A stretch of 33,448 bases of DNA, taken from the NCBI GenBank assembly GCA_002304995.1, contig DBPV01000076.1:54533-87980 (forward strand). Reading direction: 5' to 3'. The notes below the pieces were generated by a model, which saw only the letters and a list, made by a program, of their open reading frames with translations, was not told the origin of the DNA and did no database searches. Shown piece after piece: positions 1 to 7,672 of this stretch. The DNA is from Syntrophaceae bacterium UBA1411. Lineage in GTDB: Bacteria; Desulfobacterota; Syntrophia; Syntrophales; Smithellaceae. Position numbers and translations under genes: made by a program. Position 1 is the stretch's first letter, and each line of letters opens with the position of its first letter.

Positions 1-19
1 GGAAAGGCGGTATTCGACA

Positions 20-1126
20 ATGGGACGAAAAGCAGTTGCCGGAATCATCGGGGCGGCGGCGCTGGCCTTATGGTTTGCGGGATCCGTTGCGGCGGCCGAT
101 GAACTCCGGCCGGTGCGGGGACCCCTGGACCGGTACAACATCGACCTTCAGCAGAGCTCCGTTTCGGGGCTCTCGGCGGGCGGATTTATGGCCGGCCAGT
201 TTTTTGTGGCCTACTCCGACATCGTGGCGGGCGCCGGCATCTTTGCCGGTGGTCCTTACGGCTGCGCGCGCGGCGACATCATCAAGGCCCTCGACGACTG
301 CATGGCCTGCCCGTCTTTGCTCACGTTTGCGGTGATGAACGATCTGGTGCAGAAAGCCCGCGCCCTGGCCCGCGCGGGCCGGATCGATCCTCCGGAAAAT
401 CTGCAAAACAGGAAAGTATACCTCTTCAGCGGGCTGGCCGATAAGACCGTTTCTCCCGGCGTGGTGGACCGGGCCTACGACTGGTATTTGAAAGCGGGCG
501 TGCCGCGCGCCGCCCTCCATTACAAGAAAAGCGTGCCCGCGGGCCACGCGCTGCCGACGGTCGCTTACGGCAACGTCTGCGATGACGTGGACCGGCCGCC
601 CTGGATGAGCGCCTGCCGCTACGACGGGGCGGGAGAAATGCTGCGGCATATCTACGGGCCGCTGAAGCCGGCGCGAAAGGCGACGGGGAAGCTTATCGAA
701 TTCGCGCAAAAGGATTTTGCCGACGTCGCCTCGGCGACGCCCGGGGAACTGGCCGCCCGGGCCGGCCTGCACGAGTTCGGTTATGCGTATGTGCCGCAGT
801 CCTGCGCCCAGGGAGCCGTGTGCCGGATTCACGTCGTGTTTCACGGCTGCCGCCAGATTGTCGATGCGGACCCGGAAGGAAAGGATCTGCAAAAAGGCGG
901 CGTTCCCTTCGGCCTGCAGATGGTGCTCCATGCCGGCTACAACGAATGGGCCGACGCCAATCATTTCATCGTCCTGTATCCTCAGGCGCAGAAAAGCGCG
1001 GCCAATCCCAACGGCTGCTTCGACTGGTGGGGGTATCTCGGCGGCGGGCCGGACGCCTACCTGACGAAGGACGCCCCGCAGATGAAGGCGGTACGCGCCA
1101 TGATGCGGGCCGCCAGCGGAAAATAG
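20..1126 (+). CDS. Secreted poly(3-hydroxybutyrate) depolymerase-type esterase
   Basis: A 368-residue protein with a Sec signal peptide (hydrophobic residues 8-23, likely cut after the AAA at 24-26), so it acts outside the cytoplasm. The lipase-box serine is S52 in GLSAG. An Asp in GLADKTV (D141) and a His in PAGHALP (H176) complete a plausible triad. This order and spacing resemble single-domain PHB depolymerases of the Penicillium funiculosum type. The second half (VVFHGCRQ, NHFIVLYPQ, NGCFDWWGY) is also typical of the PHB depolymerase esterase family. Several cysteines (82, 94, 97 and others) may form disulfides. Expected reaction: hydrolysis of polyester or related ester bonds, giving hydroxyacids. 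I see no substrate-binding or linker domain, so action on short oligomers or other esters is possible. The start follows GGAAAGG about 9 bases upstream. It stands alone, with putP downstream. Confidence 0.8.
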   Translation: MGRKAVAGIIGAAALALWFAGSVAAADELRPVRGPLDRYNIDLQQSSVSGLSAGGFMAGQFFVAYSDIVAGAGIFAGGPYGCARGDIIKALDDCMACPSLLTFAVMNDLVQKARALARAGRIDPPENLQNRKVYLFSGLADKTVSPGVVDRAYDWYLKAGVPRAALHYKKSVPAGHALPTVAYGNVCDDVDRPPWMSACRYDGAGEMLRHIYGPLKPARKATGKLIEFAQKDFADVASATPGELAARAGLHEFGYAYVPQSCAQGAVCRIHVVFHGCRQIVDADPEGKDLQKGGVPFGLQMVLHAGYNEWADANHFIVLYPQAQKSAANPNGCFDWWGYLGGGPDAYLTKDAPQMKAVRAMMRAASGK

Positions 1127-1155
1127 GCCATCGAAATTTTTATCCGGGCGTTTTG

Positions 1156-1175
1156 CGCCGTCCTCCGGCGGTTTT
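1156..1175 (+). terminator. Weak hairpin after the esterase gene
   Basis: CGCCG, a 5-base loop and CGGCG are followed by GTTTT. The stem is short and the T run is brief, so this is at best a weak intrinsic terminator between the esterase and putP. Confidence 0.3.
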
Positions 1176-1269
1176 GCCGAAGCATGGCTGTTGCGTATTT
1201 ACGTCCGCGGTGTTCGGTGATATAAAGGCGCGCCTTGCGGTTCAAGGAAAATCTCGACGGGAGCTGCCG

Positions 1270-2808
1270 ATGGACACCGCAAACATGTTTATGCTGCTGG
1301 CGATGGCCGCCTATCTCGCGGCCGTGATCGGAATCGGCATTGCTTACGCGAGACGCAACGACGCGGTCGGCGATTTTTACCTGGGCGGCCGGAAGCTGGG
1401 GCCCGTCGTCACGGCGATGAGCGCCGAAGCTTCCGATATGAGCAGCTGGCTGTTGATGGGGCTTCCCGGCGTCGCTTACCTCACCGGGCTCGCGGACGCG
1501 GGTTGGACGGCGATCGGCCTGGCCGCCGGCACCTACCTCAACTGGCTGGCCGTGGCCAGGAGGCTGCGCATCTACTCCCAGACGGCGGGCAATGCCATTA
1601 CCCTGCCGGATTTCTTTTCCAACCGTTACCGGGATTCGAAAAAACTGCTGACGTGGATTTCGTCGGCGGTCATTCTCATTTTCTTCATTCCCTATACCGC
1701 GGCCGGTTTTGCAGCCTGCGGCAGGCTCTTCAACAGCCTGTTCGGTGTGGATTACGTTTCGGGCATGCTGCTGGGCGCGGCTGTGGTTGTCGCCTATACG
1801 GCCGTGGGCGGATTTCTGGCCGAAAGCGCGAGCGACCTGATTCAGGGGATCATCATGAGCATTGCGCTTTTGGCCATTCTGATTTTTGCGCTCGACTGGG
1901 CGGGCGGGCCGGGCGCCGTGATCGACCGCGCGGGCGCACTGCCCGGGTATCTGAGCCTGACCCGGTCGTATGATGCGGTTTCCCGCACCGCAGCGGCTTA
2001 CGGCTTTGTCTCCATCATCTCCACGCTGGCCTGGGGGCTGGGCTATTTCGGCATGCCCCACATTCTGCTGAGGTTCATGGCCATCGGCGACCGGAAAAAA
2101 CTGACGCTGTCACGGCGCATCGCGACCGTCTGGGTCGTGGTGTCGCTTTCCGTCGCGGTGATGATCGGCCTGGCCGGCTATGCGCTTTCCGCGGATGGAG
2201 GGATTCCGGCGCTGGCGGGCTCGGCCTCCGAAACCGTCATTCTTCACCTGGCGGAGCTTTTGAGCCGCCACGGAGCGCTGTGCGCTCTTCTGGCCGGCGT
2301 GGTGCTGGCGGGCATTCTGGCCGCCACCATGTCCACCTCCGATTCGCAGCTTCTGGTCGCATCGTCGAGCGTGTCCGAGAACCTGCTCAAGGAATGCTTC
2401 GGCGTCCGGCTGTCCGATCGGGCAACTCTGGTTGTTGCCCGGGCCACCGTGGTGCTCATCGCGGTTATTGCCGCCTTTATCGCCCGCGATCCGGCAAGCT
2501 CGGTCTTCGCCATTGTATCGTTTGCGTGGGCCGGCTTCGGCGCTTCGTTCGGACCGGTGGTCCTGTTTGCGCTGTTCTGGCGGCGCTCCACTCTGTCCGG
2601 TGCGCTGGCGGGCATGGTAACGGGCGGCGTTGCCGTCTTTGCCTGGAAGTATCTGGTGCGGCCGCTGGGCGGCGCCTGGAACATCTATGAACTGCTGCCC
2701 GCCTTTATCGCGGCGAGCGCCGCCATTGTCCTGGTCAGCCTCCTCACAAAGCCGCCCGGGCGCGACATCACCGAAGAATTCGACGCCGTCGCCCGCACCG
2801 AAAATTGA
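1270..2808 (+). CDS. putP: Sodium/proline symporter PutP
   Basis: A 512-residue polytopic inner-membrane protein of the solute:sodium symporter family, close to the 502 residues of E. coli PutP. The N-terminal half has the family hallmarks: DFYLGGRKLGP, then EASDMSSWLLMGLPG, then TLPDFFSNRYRD. These are followed by about a dozen hydrophobic segments and the STSDSQLLVASS stretch, which is typical of the Na+-site region. It imports L-proline with Na+. The reading frame stays open far upstream into the esterase gene. The start chosen is the ATG at 1270, preceded by a GGGAG ribosome site, because the family N terminus (a short tail, then the first membrane helix) begins here. No proline dehydrogenase gene is in the window. 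Confidence 0.93.
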   Translation: MDTANMFMLLAMAAYLAAVIGIGIAYARRNDAVGDFYLGGRKLGPVVTAMSAEASDMSSWLLMGLPGVAYLTGLADAGWTAIGLAAGTYLNWLAVARRLRIYSQTAGNAITLPDFFSNRYRDSKKLLTWISSAVILIFFIPYTAAGFAACGRLFNSLFGVDYVSGMLLGAAVVVAYTAVGGFLAESASDLIQGIIMSIALLAILIFALDWAGGPGAVIDRAGALPGYLSLTRSYDAVSRTAAAYGFVSIISTLAWGLGYFGMPHILLRFMAIGDRKKLTLSRRIATVWVVVSLSVAVMIGLAGYALSADGGIPALAGSASETVILHLAELLSRHGALCALLAGVVLAGILAATMSTSDSQLLVASSSVSENLLKECFGVRLSDRATLVVARATVVLIAVIAAFIARDPASSVFAIVSFAWAGFGASFGPVVLFALFWRRSTLSGALAGMVTGGVAVFAWKYLVRPLGGAWNIYELLPAFIAASAAIVLVSLLTKPPGRDITEEFDAVARTEN

Positions 2809-2835
2809 CGGTCCGCTGCCGCCGGGTTTTTAAAG

Positions 2836-2864
2836 TTGACACAACCTTGTGTTTTTTGTATCCG
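2836..2864 (+). promoter_or_regulatory. Sigma-70 promoter with overlapping palindromic operator, upstream of PAS-LuxR gene
   Basis: TTGACA (2836-2841), a 17-base spacer and TATCCG (2859-2864). A perfect inverted repeat, ACACAA-CC-TTGTGT (2839-2852), overlaps the -35 element and would suit a repressor or the regulator itself. The palindrome plus the following T6 could instead form a small terminator for putP, and both readings may hold. Confidence 0.5.
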
Positions 2865-2919
2865 TGAAGGAAGTGAAAATAAGCCCTGTTTGTTTTCCGG
2901 TCCGTTGCGCGGGTAAATC

Positions 2920-4197
2920 ATGGAGACGAATCGTCTGGTTCAGCAATTAAGGGAATGGGAAAAGGATATTTTCGAGGAATGGCTGCGCCGGATGCGCGCC
3001 TCCGGCTGCGTCAATTCCCGGATAACGAACCGCGAGGATTTTTCCAGGCGGTTTGCGGGCGTCATGGCGGCGCTTGACGCCTGCGACCAGGAGCCGCAGT
3101 CCTCCCGGCCGGCCCAGAGCGACGACGACAGGCAATGTCTGGCAGAGCCGCTGATCGACGAAGCGCGCTTCGGACGGGAGCGCGGCATGGATCTGGAATT
3201 TTTCCTGGGCTATTTCAAGACGCTGATTTCCTGCATCGAAAAGCGGCTGATCGGCATGACGGAGGCTTTGCCCCGAGCGGCCGAGCTGGTGCTGAAACTG
3301 AGGCAGGTGGCGGATTTCACGGAGCTGACCGTCATCGCCGGCTGGCGGGCGGCAGGCCCGGACCGGACGCCGCGGCGGACGCTCAATTCCGGAACGTCCG
3401 ATAAACTGCTCGGCGCGATTTTCATGTCCGTCGGCGAAGGCATTCTGCTGGTCGACGAGGACGGCGAGATTGTCCGGGCCAATCAGCACGCCTGCGAGAT
3501 TTACGGATTGCAGGAGCAAAACATCGTCGGCGCGGATATCCGATCTCTGCTGGATGAGGCGGGAGCGGGGCTGCTGATGCGGTACTGCGCCGAAATGGCG
3601 GAGGGGCAGCGCCGGCATGCCGAAGTGACCTGTCTGTACGTGGACGGCAAGACTTTTCCCGCGGCCGTGACGGTAACCCGCAGCGACCTCGACGGCCGGA
3701 AATACTGGTCGCTTATCGTCCGGGACGACACGCAGCAAAAGGCCATGGAAAAGCAGCTGCGCGAGGACAAGCAGCAGGTCGAGGACATGAACCGGACGCT
3801 GAAAACCGTGATGAAGAGCATCGAGCAGGATCGCCGGGATTTCGAAAGCCGGGTGGCGGCGAAAATCAAGACGTCCCTGCTGCCCGGATTGAAGAAGATT
3901 GACGCCGCCGCCGAGGCGTCGGTCCGGAAAAGTTACCTGGCCATTCTGGAAGAGCAGCTGGTTTCGCTGACGGCCGGTTTTGAAAAGGAGCTGGACCCGG
4001 GGCTCCTCAAACTTTCGCGAACGGAAATTGAAGTCTGCCGCCTGATTCAGGCCGGATCGTCCGGCAAGGAGATCTGCGACGCCATGAAGCTGTCGTTCGA
4101 GACGGTTCAGACGCACCGCCGCAACATCCGGCGCAAGCTGGGGCTGAACGGCGAAAAAATGAACCTGCACGCCTTTTTGATGAACCGGGTCTTGTAG
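2920..4197 (+). CDS. PAS-domain LuxR-family transcriptional regulator
   Basis: A 425-residue soluble regulator. Residues 1-140 form a helical domain resembling the RsbRD-type N-terminal domain (WEKDIFEEWLRR; later FFLGYFKTLI). Residues about 162-270 form a PAS domain (GEGILLVDEDGEIVRANQHAC, ending WSLIVRDDT). Residues 272-310 are a charged, probably coiled-coil linker. Residues about 363-420 are a LuxR-type helix-turn-helix (LSRTEIEVCRLI, ETVQTHRRNIRRKLGL). There is no receiver domain and no membrane segment, so it probably senses a cytoplasmic ligand or redox cue through PAS. It lies 57 bases before a fumarate-reductase-like flavoprotein gene, and a second one follows, so these are its likely targets (inference). 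A CGGGTAAAT motif at 2910-2918 sits directly before the start codon. No clear Shine-Dalgarno site is visible. Confidence 0.85.
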   Translation: METNRLVQQLREWEKDIFEEWLRRMRASGCVNSRITNREDFSRRFAGVMAALDACDQEPQSSRPAQSDDDRQCLAEPLIDEARFGRERGMDLEFFLGYFKTLISCIEKRLIGMTEALPRAAELVLKLRQVADFTELTVIAGWRAAGPDRTPRRTLNSGTSDKLLGAIFMSVGEGILLVDEDGEIVRANQHACEIYGLQEQNIVGADIRSLLDEAGAGLLMRYCAEMAEGQRRHAEVTCLYVDGKTFPAAVTVTRSDLDGRKYWSLIVRDDTQQKAMEKQLREDKQQVEDMNRTLKTVMKSIEQDRRDFESRVAAKIKTSLLPGLKKIDAAAEASVRKSYLAILEEQLVSLTAGFEKELDPGLLKLSRTEIEVCRLIQAGSSGKEICDAMKLSFETVQTHRRNIRRKLGLNGEKMNLHAFLMNRVL

Positions 4198-4254
4198 CGG
4201 AAACAGGAAGGCGCGCGGGTAAAAAAATGAAACATGATAGTAAGGATGCCGGAT

Positions 4255-5664
4255 ATGTGGAATGAAGAGTATGACGTGGTGGTCATCGGTTCGGGATTTG
4301 CCGGGCTGGCGGCGGCCATTGAGGCGCGCAAGCTTTGCTCGTCCGTGATCGTCCTGGAAAAGATGGCCGTGCCGGGAGGCAATTCCACCATCAGCGGCGG
4401 CCTGTTTGCCGCCGCCGGGTCGCCGCTGCAGGCCCGGGACAACATCGCGGATTCGCCGGAACTGATGCTGGCGGACATGCTGGCCGCGGGGCGCAATTAC
4501 AACCATCGGGAGCTGGCCCGCATCGTGGCCGAACGCTCCACAGGGACGCTTCTGTGGACGATCGACGACCTGGGCGTGAAGTACAAGCCCGAGCTCAGCC
4601 ACCTGGGCGGCCATTCCGTGCCGCGGACCTACAATACGGCCAATACCTCGGGGGCGGGCATCATCCGGCCGATGCTGGTCCGCTGCCGCGAAATGGACAT
4701 TCCGATCCGCCTCAAAACATTCCTGGCGGGCCTGATTGCCGACGAAAACGGCGACGTGGAAGGCGTCGAGGTCCGCGAGGACTACATCTTTCCCAACCGC
4801 GAAAGCGGCGTCGGTAAGCGCATCCGGGCGAAGCAGGCGGTGATTCTGGCGACGGGCGGCTTCAGCCAGGACAAGGAGTTCCGCGCCGTTCAGAATCCCA
4901 TGCTGACGGAGGACATCGAATGCACGAACCACCGGGGCGCAACGGCGGAAAGCCTCATCTGCGCGCTCGCGGCCGGCGCGACGCCCGTACAGCTGTCCAT
5001 GATCCAGCTGGGGCCCTGGGCATCCCGCGACGAAGAAGGCTTCGGCGTCGGCTCCATGTTTTCCATGCTGGCCGGCTTTCCCTACGGCATTCTGATCGAT
5101 CTGCACACGGGCGAGCGCTTCGTCAATGAACAGGCGGACCGCAAGCTCCTGGTGGACGCCATGCTGAGCTCGGGACGGGAGTCGATTGCCATCGTGGACG
5201 AGATGGGCGTGCGCCACGCCTCCACGCTGGAGCAGTGCCTGAAGCGGGGCGTCGTGCGGAAATACAATTCAATCGAGGAGCTGGCCGTTGCCAATCAGGT
5301 GCCGCTGGCGCCGCTTCAGGCCACCGTGGCCTCCTACAATACGCTTGTCGAACAGGGGCGCGACGACCGGTTTGGAAAACCGATTCCCCGGGACCTCCAG
5401 CCCCTGACCCATCCGCCGTTTTTCTGCATCCGCCTGATTTCCAAGGTTCACCACTGCATGGGCGGCATCCGGATCAACGCCAAAGCGCAGGTTATCCGGA
5501 TGGCTTCCCATCAGCCCATCGGGCGCTTTTATGCGGCGGGCGAGATCGTGGGGGGGGTGCACGGCGCCAGCCGTCTGGGCAGCAACGCCATTCCCGAATG
5601 CCTGGTCTTCGGCCGGATTGCCGGCGCCAATGCGGCCAGTGAAACACCCCGGTCGTCAATCTGA
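4255..5664 (+). CDS. Cytoplasmic fumarate-reductase-like FAD-dependent oxidoreductase
   Basis: A 469-residue flavoprotein of the FAD_binding_2 (fumarate reductase / flavocytochrome c) family. The dinucleotide-binding site GSGFAG lies at residues 12-17. Four positions match the catalytic set I recall for Shewanella flavocytochrome c3 (H365, R402, H504, R544): H226 in CTNHRGAT, R296 in ERFVNEQADRK, H400 in VHHCMGG and R440 in HGASRLGSNAIP. So the C=C reduction chemistry appears intact, but the substrate (fumarate, urocanate, another enoate, a steroid) cannot be read from sequence. There is no signal peptide, no CxxCH haem motif and no FMN-binding domain, so it is probably cytoplasmic with an unknown electron donor. 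In-frame ATGs also occur at 4234 and 4246. The ATG at 4255 is favoured by TAAGGA 8-10 bases upstream and by the family N terminus. A run of eight G at 5550-5557 lies in the C-terminal part. Confidence 0.82.
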   Translation: MWNEEYDVVVIGSGFAGLAAAIEARKLCSSVIVLEKMAVPGGNSTISGGLFAAAGSPLQARDNIADSPELMLADMLAAGRNYNHRELARIVAERSTGTLLWTIDDLGVKYKPELSHLGGHSVPRTYNTANTSGAGIIRPMLVRCREMDIPIRLKTFLAGLIADENGDVEGVEVREDYIFPNRESGVGKRIRAKQAVILATGGFSQDKEFRAVQNPMLTEDIECTNHRGATAESLICALAAGATPVQLSMIQLGPWASRDEEGFGVGSMFSMLAGFPYGILIDLHTGERFVNEQADRKLLVDAMLSSGRESIAIVDEMGVRHASTLEQCLKRGVVRKYNSIEELAVANQVPLAPLQATVASYNTLVEQGRDDRFGKPIPRDLQPLTHPPFFCIRLISKVHHCMGGIRINAKAQVIRMASHQPIGRFYAAGEIVGGVHGASRLGSNAIPECLVFGRIAGANAASETPRSSI

Positions 5665-5965
5665 CAGGGGCGCAGACGGTCGGTCTAGTCTTTGATTTCC
5701 TTTGCTGGCGATAGCTTCTTCAATCGGGTATTAAAATTTACCCGATATTTACCCGCTAAATCCCCCTTATTCAATTTTTTGTCCGGTGCTAAAAAATTAC
5801 CGTCATTGATGCGGGCGTTAATCGGGTATGCAGATGAGACGGCACAGCCTCTTCATCCACGGCAGGAGGACATTCTGACGCTTCCCGAATTTTCTCCGCT
5901 GTTCAATACAGGGGGCGGACAAGGTCCGCCGGAAACAATGAAATCTTTATTCTTTGGAGGCTGCG
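5665..5965. other. 301-bp AT-richer intergenic region between the two flavoprotein genes
   Basis: No convincing gene. A 95-codon frame from a TTG at 5692 has no ribosome site and no recognisable domain. The region is markedly richer in A+T than its neighbours between about 5690 and 5830 and carries the clustered CGGGTA/TACCCG repeats described separately. A strong GGAGG ribosome site for the next gene lies at 5956-5960. Confidence 0.6.
5722..5829. repeat. Cluster of CGGGTA/TACCCG repeats, candidate operator array
   Basis: CGGGTA at 5725-5730 and TACCCG at 5739-5744 form an inverted repeat around an 8-base AT centre. ATTTACCCG occurs at 5736-5744 and again at 5747-5755, 11 bp apart, about one helical turn. 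AATCGGGTAT occurs at 5722-5731 and again at 5820-5829. That gives four copies in about 108 bp, upstream of the Tat flavoprotein gene. Confidence 0.5.
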
Positions 5966-7537
5966 ATGGAAAAAAATGAAAAGAAGGATGTAAGAGACGA
6001 ACAACAAACAGTCCAAGGCCTGACCCGCCGTACGCTGCTCAAGGGAGCGGCGGCGCTGGGCGCTTTGACCGCCGGTGGCATGGCGCTCAACATGGCGGCG
6101 CCGGGAGCGGCGGAGGCCGTTGAACGGCCCCTGCCCAAAAAGTGGGACGAAACGCTGGACGTGGTCGTTATCGGTTCCGGATTTGCCGGGTGCTCCGCCG
6201 CCGCGCAGGCGGCAATCGAAGGCGCTAAAAGCGTGGTGGTTCTGGAAAAAATGCCGACCTACGGCGGCAACTCCATTATCAACGGCGGCGTTTACGCTTC
6301 CTGGGACGACAAATTCCACTATCGCGAGAAGCTCAACCTGGGCAAGGACAGCGTTCAGCTGCACATTGAAGACACGCTCAAGGGCGGCGATTTTTTCAGC
6401 AATCCGGCGCTGGTGAAGGTCCTGGCGGAAGGGGCCACCGACGCGCTCAACTGGATGATCGACGACGGCGGCGCAGTGATCCGTCCGACAGTTGTGCGGG
6501 CGGGCGGCCATTCGGCTTACCGGACGCATGCAACGGGCACCGGCGCGGTTTATGTGAATGCCCTCAAGCGGATCGCGGAAAAGAACGGCGCCAAATTCCG
6601 GATGGGCACGCAGGTGACCTGGATCTGGAGAAAAGACGCGAATCCCAAGAGCCCCGTTCTGGGTGTCGAAGTCAAAAAGGGCGGCAAAGTGTCCAATCTT
6701 AAAATCACCAAGGGCCTGATTCTGGCCTCCGGCGGATTCAGCCGCGACGAAAAGATGCGCGCCGATCACTACCCCTATCTGGCCGGCCAGTGGAACTGCA
6801 CGAATCACAAGGGCGCCACGGGCGAAATGATCCGCTACGCCCAGGCCGTCGGCGCGGACACGCTGCAGATGAACTTCATCCAGCTGTATCCCTATGCCGA
6901 TCCGGATACGGGCATTCTCGACACGCCGGCGCTCTACCCCTTCAACGGACCGGGCAACGGCATCGTTTACGTCACCAAGCAGGGGAAGCGCTTCATCAGT
7001 GAACTGGCGCGGCGCGACCATGTGAGCTTCGCGCAGATTGCACTGGGGCCTCAGGGCAAACCCACCTACACGATTTTCAGCGATGAGATGGTGGAAAAAT
7101 TCGGCGGGACGCGGAAAGAAGTCGAGACGGGCTTGAAGCACAACCGTCTGGTCGTCGCCGACACGATTGCTGAACTGGCTAAAAAAGCGGGAATTCCCGC
7201 CGATGCGCTTGTCGATACCATTGAAAAGCACAACCGGTATCTGGCGGAAGGCAAAGATCCCGAATTCGGGAAACCGATTACCAAGGCCATGACACCGATG
7301 GTTAAAGGACCCTTCTACGCCGTCGCCCAGTGGCCGGCGGTTCACCACACCATGGGCGGTTTGCGGATCAATGATCAGGCCCAGGTGATTGACGTCTTCG
7401 GCGATGTCATTCCCAAGCTCTACGCGGCGGGCGAAGTGGCGGGCGGCGTTCACGGTTCCAACCGTCTGGGCAGCAACGCCATTCCCGATTGCGTCGTCTT
7501 TGGACGCGTCGCCGGCAAGAACGCAGCGAAAGCTTAA
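5966..7537 (+). CDS. Tat-exported fumarate-reductase-like FAD-dependent oxidoreductase
   Basis: A 523-residue paralogue of the preceding flavoprotein with an added Tat signal: TRRTLLKG near residues 19-26, then a hydrophobic stretch ending near AAPGAAEA. It should fold in the cytoplasm with FAD and be exported to the periplasm. GSGFAG follows the leader. The catalytic-set positions are H281 (CTNHKGAT), R350 (SELARRD), H461 (VHHTMGG) and R500 (HGSNRLGSNAIP), matching flavocytochrome c3-type fumarate reductases. There is no haem-binding domain, so electrons must come from a separate cytochrome or quinol dehydrogenase not seen nearby. It could act as a periplasmic terminal reductase of an unsaturated acid, which is inference. 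The start is the ATG at 5966, five bases after GGAGG. An upstream in-frame TTG at 5954 overlaps that site and is unlikely. The gene ends 64 bases before a strong terminator. Confidence 0.85.
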   Translation: MEKNEKKDVRDEQQTVQGLTRRTLLKGAAALGALTAGGMALNMAAPGAAEAVERPLPKKWDETLDVVVIGSGFAGCSAAAQAAIEGAKSVVVLEKMPTYGGNSIINGGVYASWDDKFHYREKLNLGKDSVQLHIEDTLKGGDFFSNPALVKVLAEGATDALNWMIDDGGAVIRPTVVRAGGHSAYRTHATGTGAVYVNALKRIAEKNGAKFRMGTQVTWIWRKDANPKSPVLGVEVKKGGKVSNLKITKGLILASGGFSRDEKMRADHYPYLAGQWNCTNHKGATGEMIRYAQAVGADTLQMNFIQLYPYADPDTGILDTPALYPFNGPGNGIVYVTKQGKRFISELARRDHVSFAQIALGPQGKPTYTIFSDEMVEKFGGTRKEVETGLKHNRLVVADTIAELAKKAGIPADALVDTIEKHNRYLAEGKDPEFGKPITKAMTPMVKGPFYAVAQWPAVHHTMGGLRINDQAQVIDVFGDVIPKLYAAGEVAGGVHGSNRLGSNAIPDCVVFGRVAGKNAAKA

Positions 7538-7600
7538 CTTAAAAAACGGCCGACGCTTCCGCCCCGCAGGCGGGAAGGCGCGGCCACCGTTGAAAAAAAT

Positions 7601-7632
7601 GGCGGGGAGGACAATGTCCTTCCCGCCTTTTT
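7601..7632. terminator. Strong bidirectional terminator between flavoprotein and ddl genes
   Basis: Arms 7601-7612 and 7616-7627 pair over 12 positions (one G.T) around an AAT loop and are followed by TTTTT. On the other strand the same hairpin is followed by a run of T (AAAAAAA at 7593-7599 on the plus strand), so it can also end the minus-strand mla-ddl transcript. Confidence 0.85.
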
Positions 7633-7672
7633 CTTCATCCGAAAGCTTTAGCCCCTCCGGACGGCCCTGCCT

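Noticed and set aside
4227..4265. 12-codon frame overlapping the start of the first flavoprotein gene, like a leader peptide
   Set aside because: No Shine-Dalgarno site at a suitable distance and no telling residue composition. Probably chance.
2947..5217. 756-codon open frame on the minus strand
   Set aside because: It lies antisense to the PAS-LuxR and flavoprotein genes and is rich in His/Arg/Gln with no domain. It is a GC-rich shadow frame.
5550..5557. Run of eight G in the first flavoprotein gene, possible phase-variation tract
   Set aside because: It encodes conserved glycines in a GC-rich context, and slippage would only disrupt the enzyme's C-terminal part. A sequencing-quality caution more than a switch.
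5692..5979. 95-codon frame from a TTG between the flavoprotein genes
   Set aside because: No ribosome site, no recognisable domain, and it overlaps the start of the next gene in another frame.
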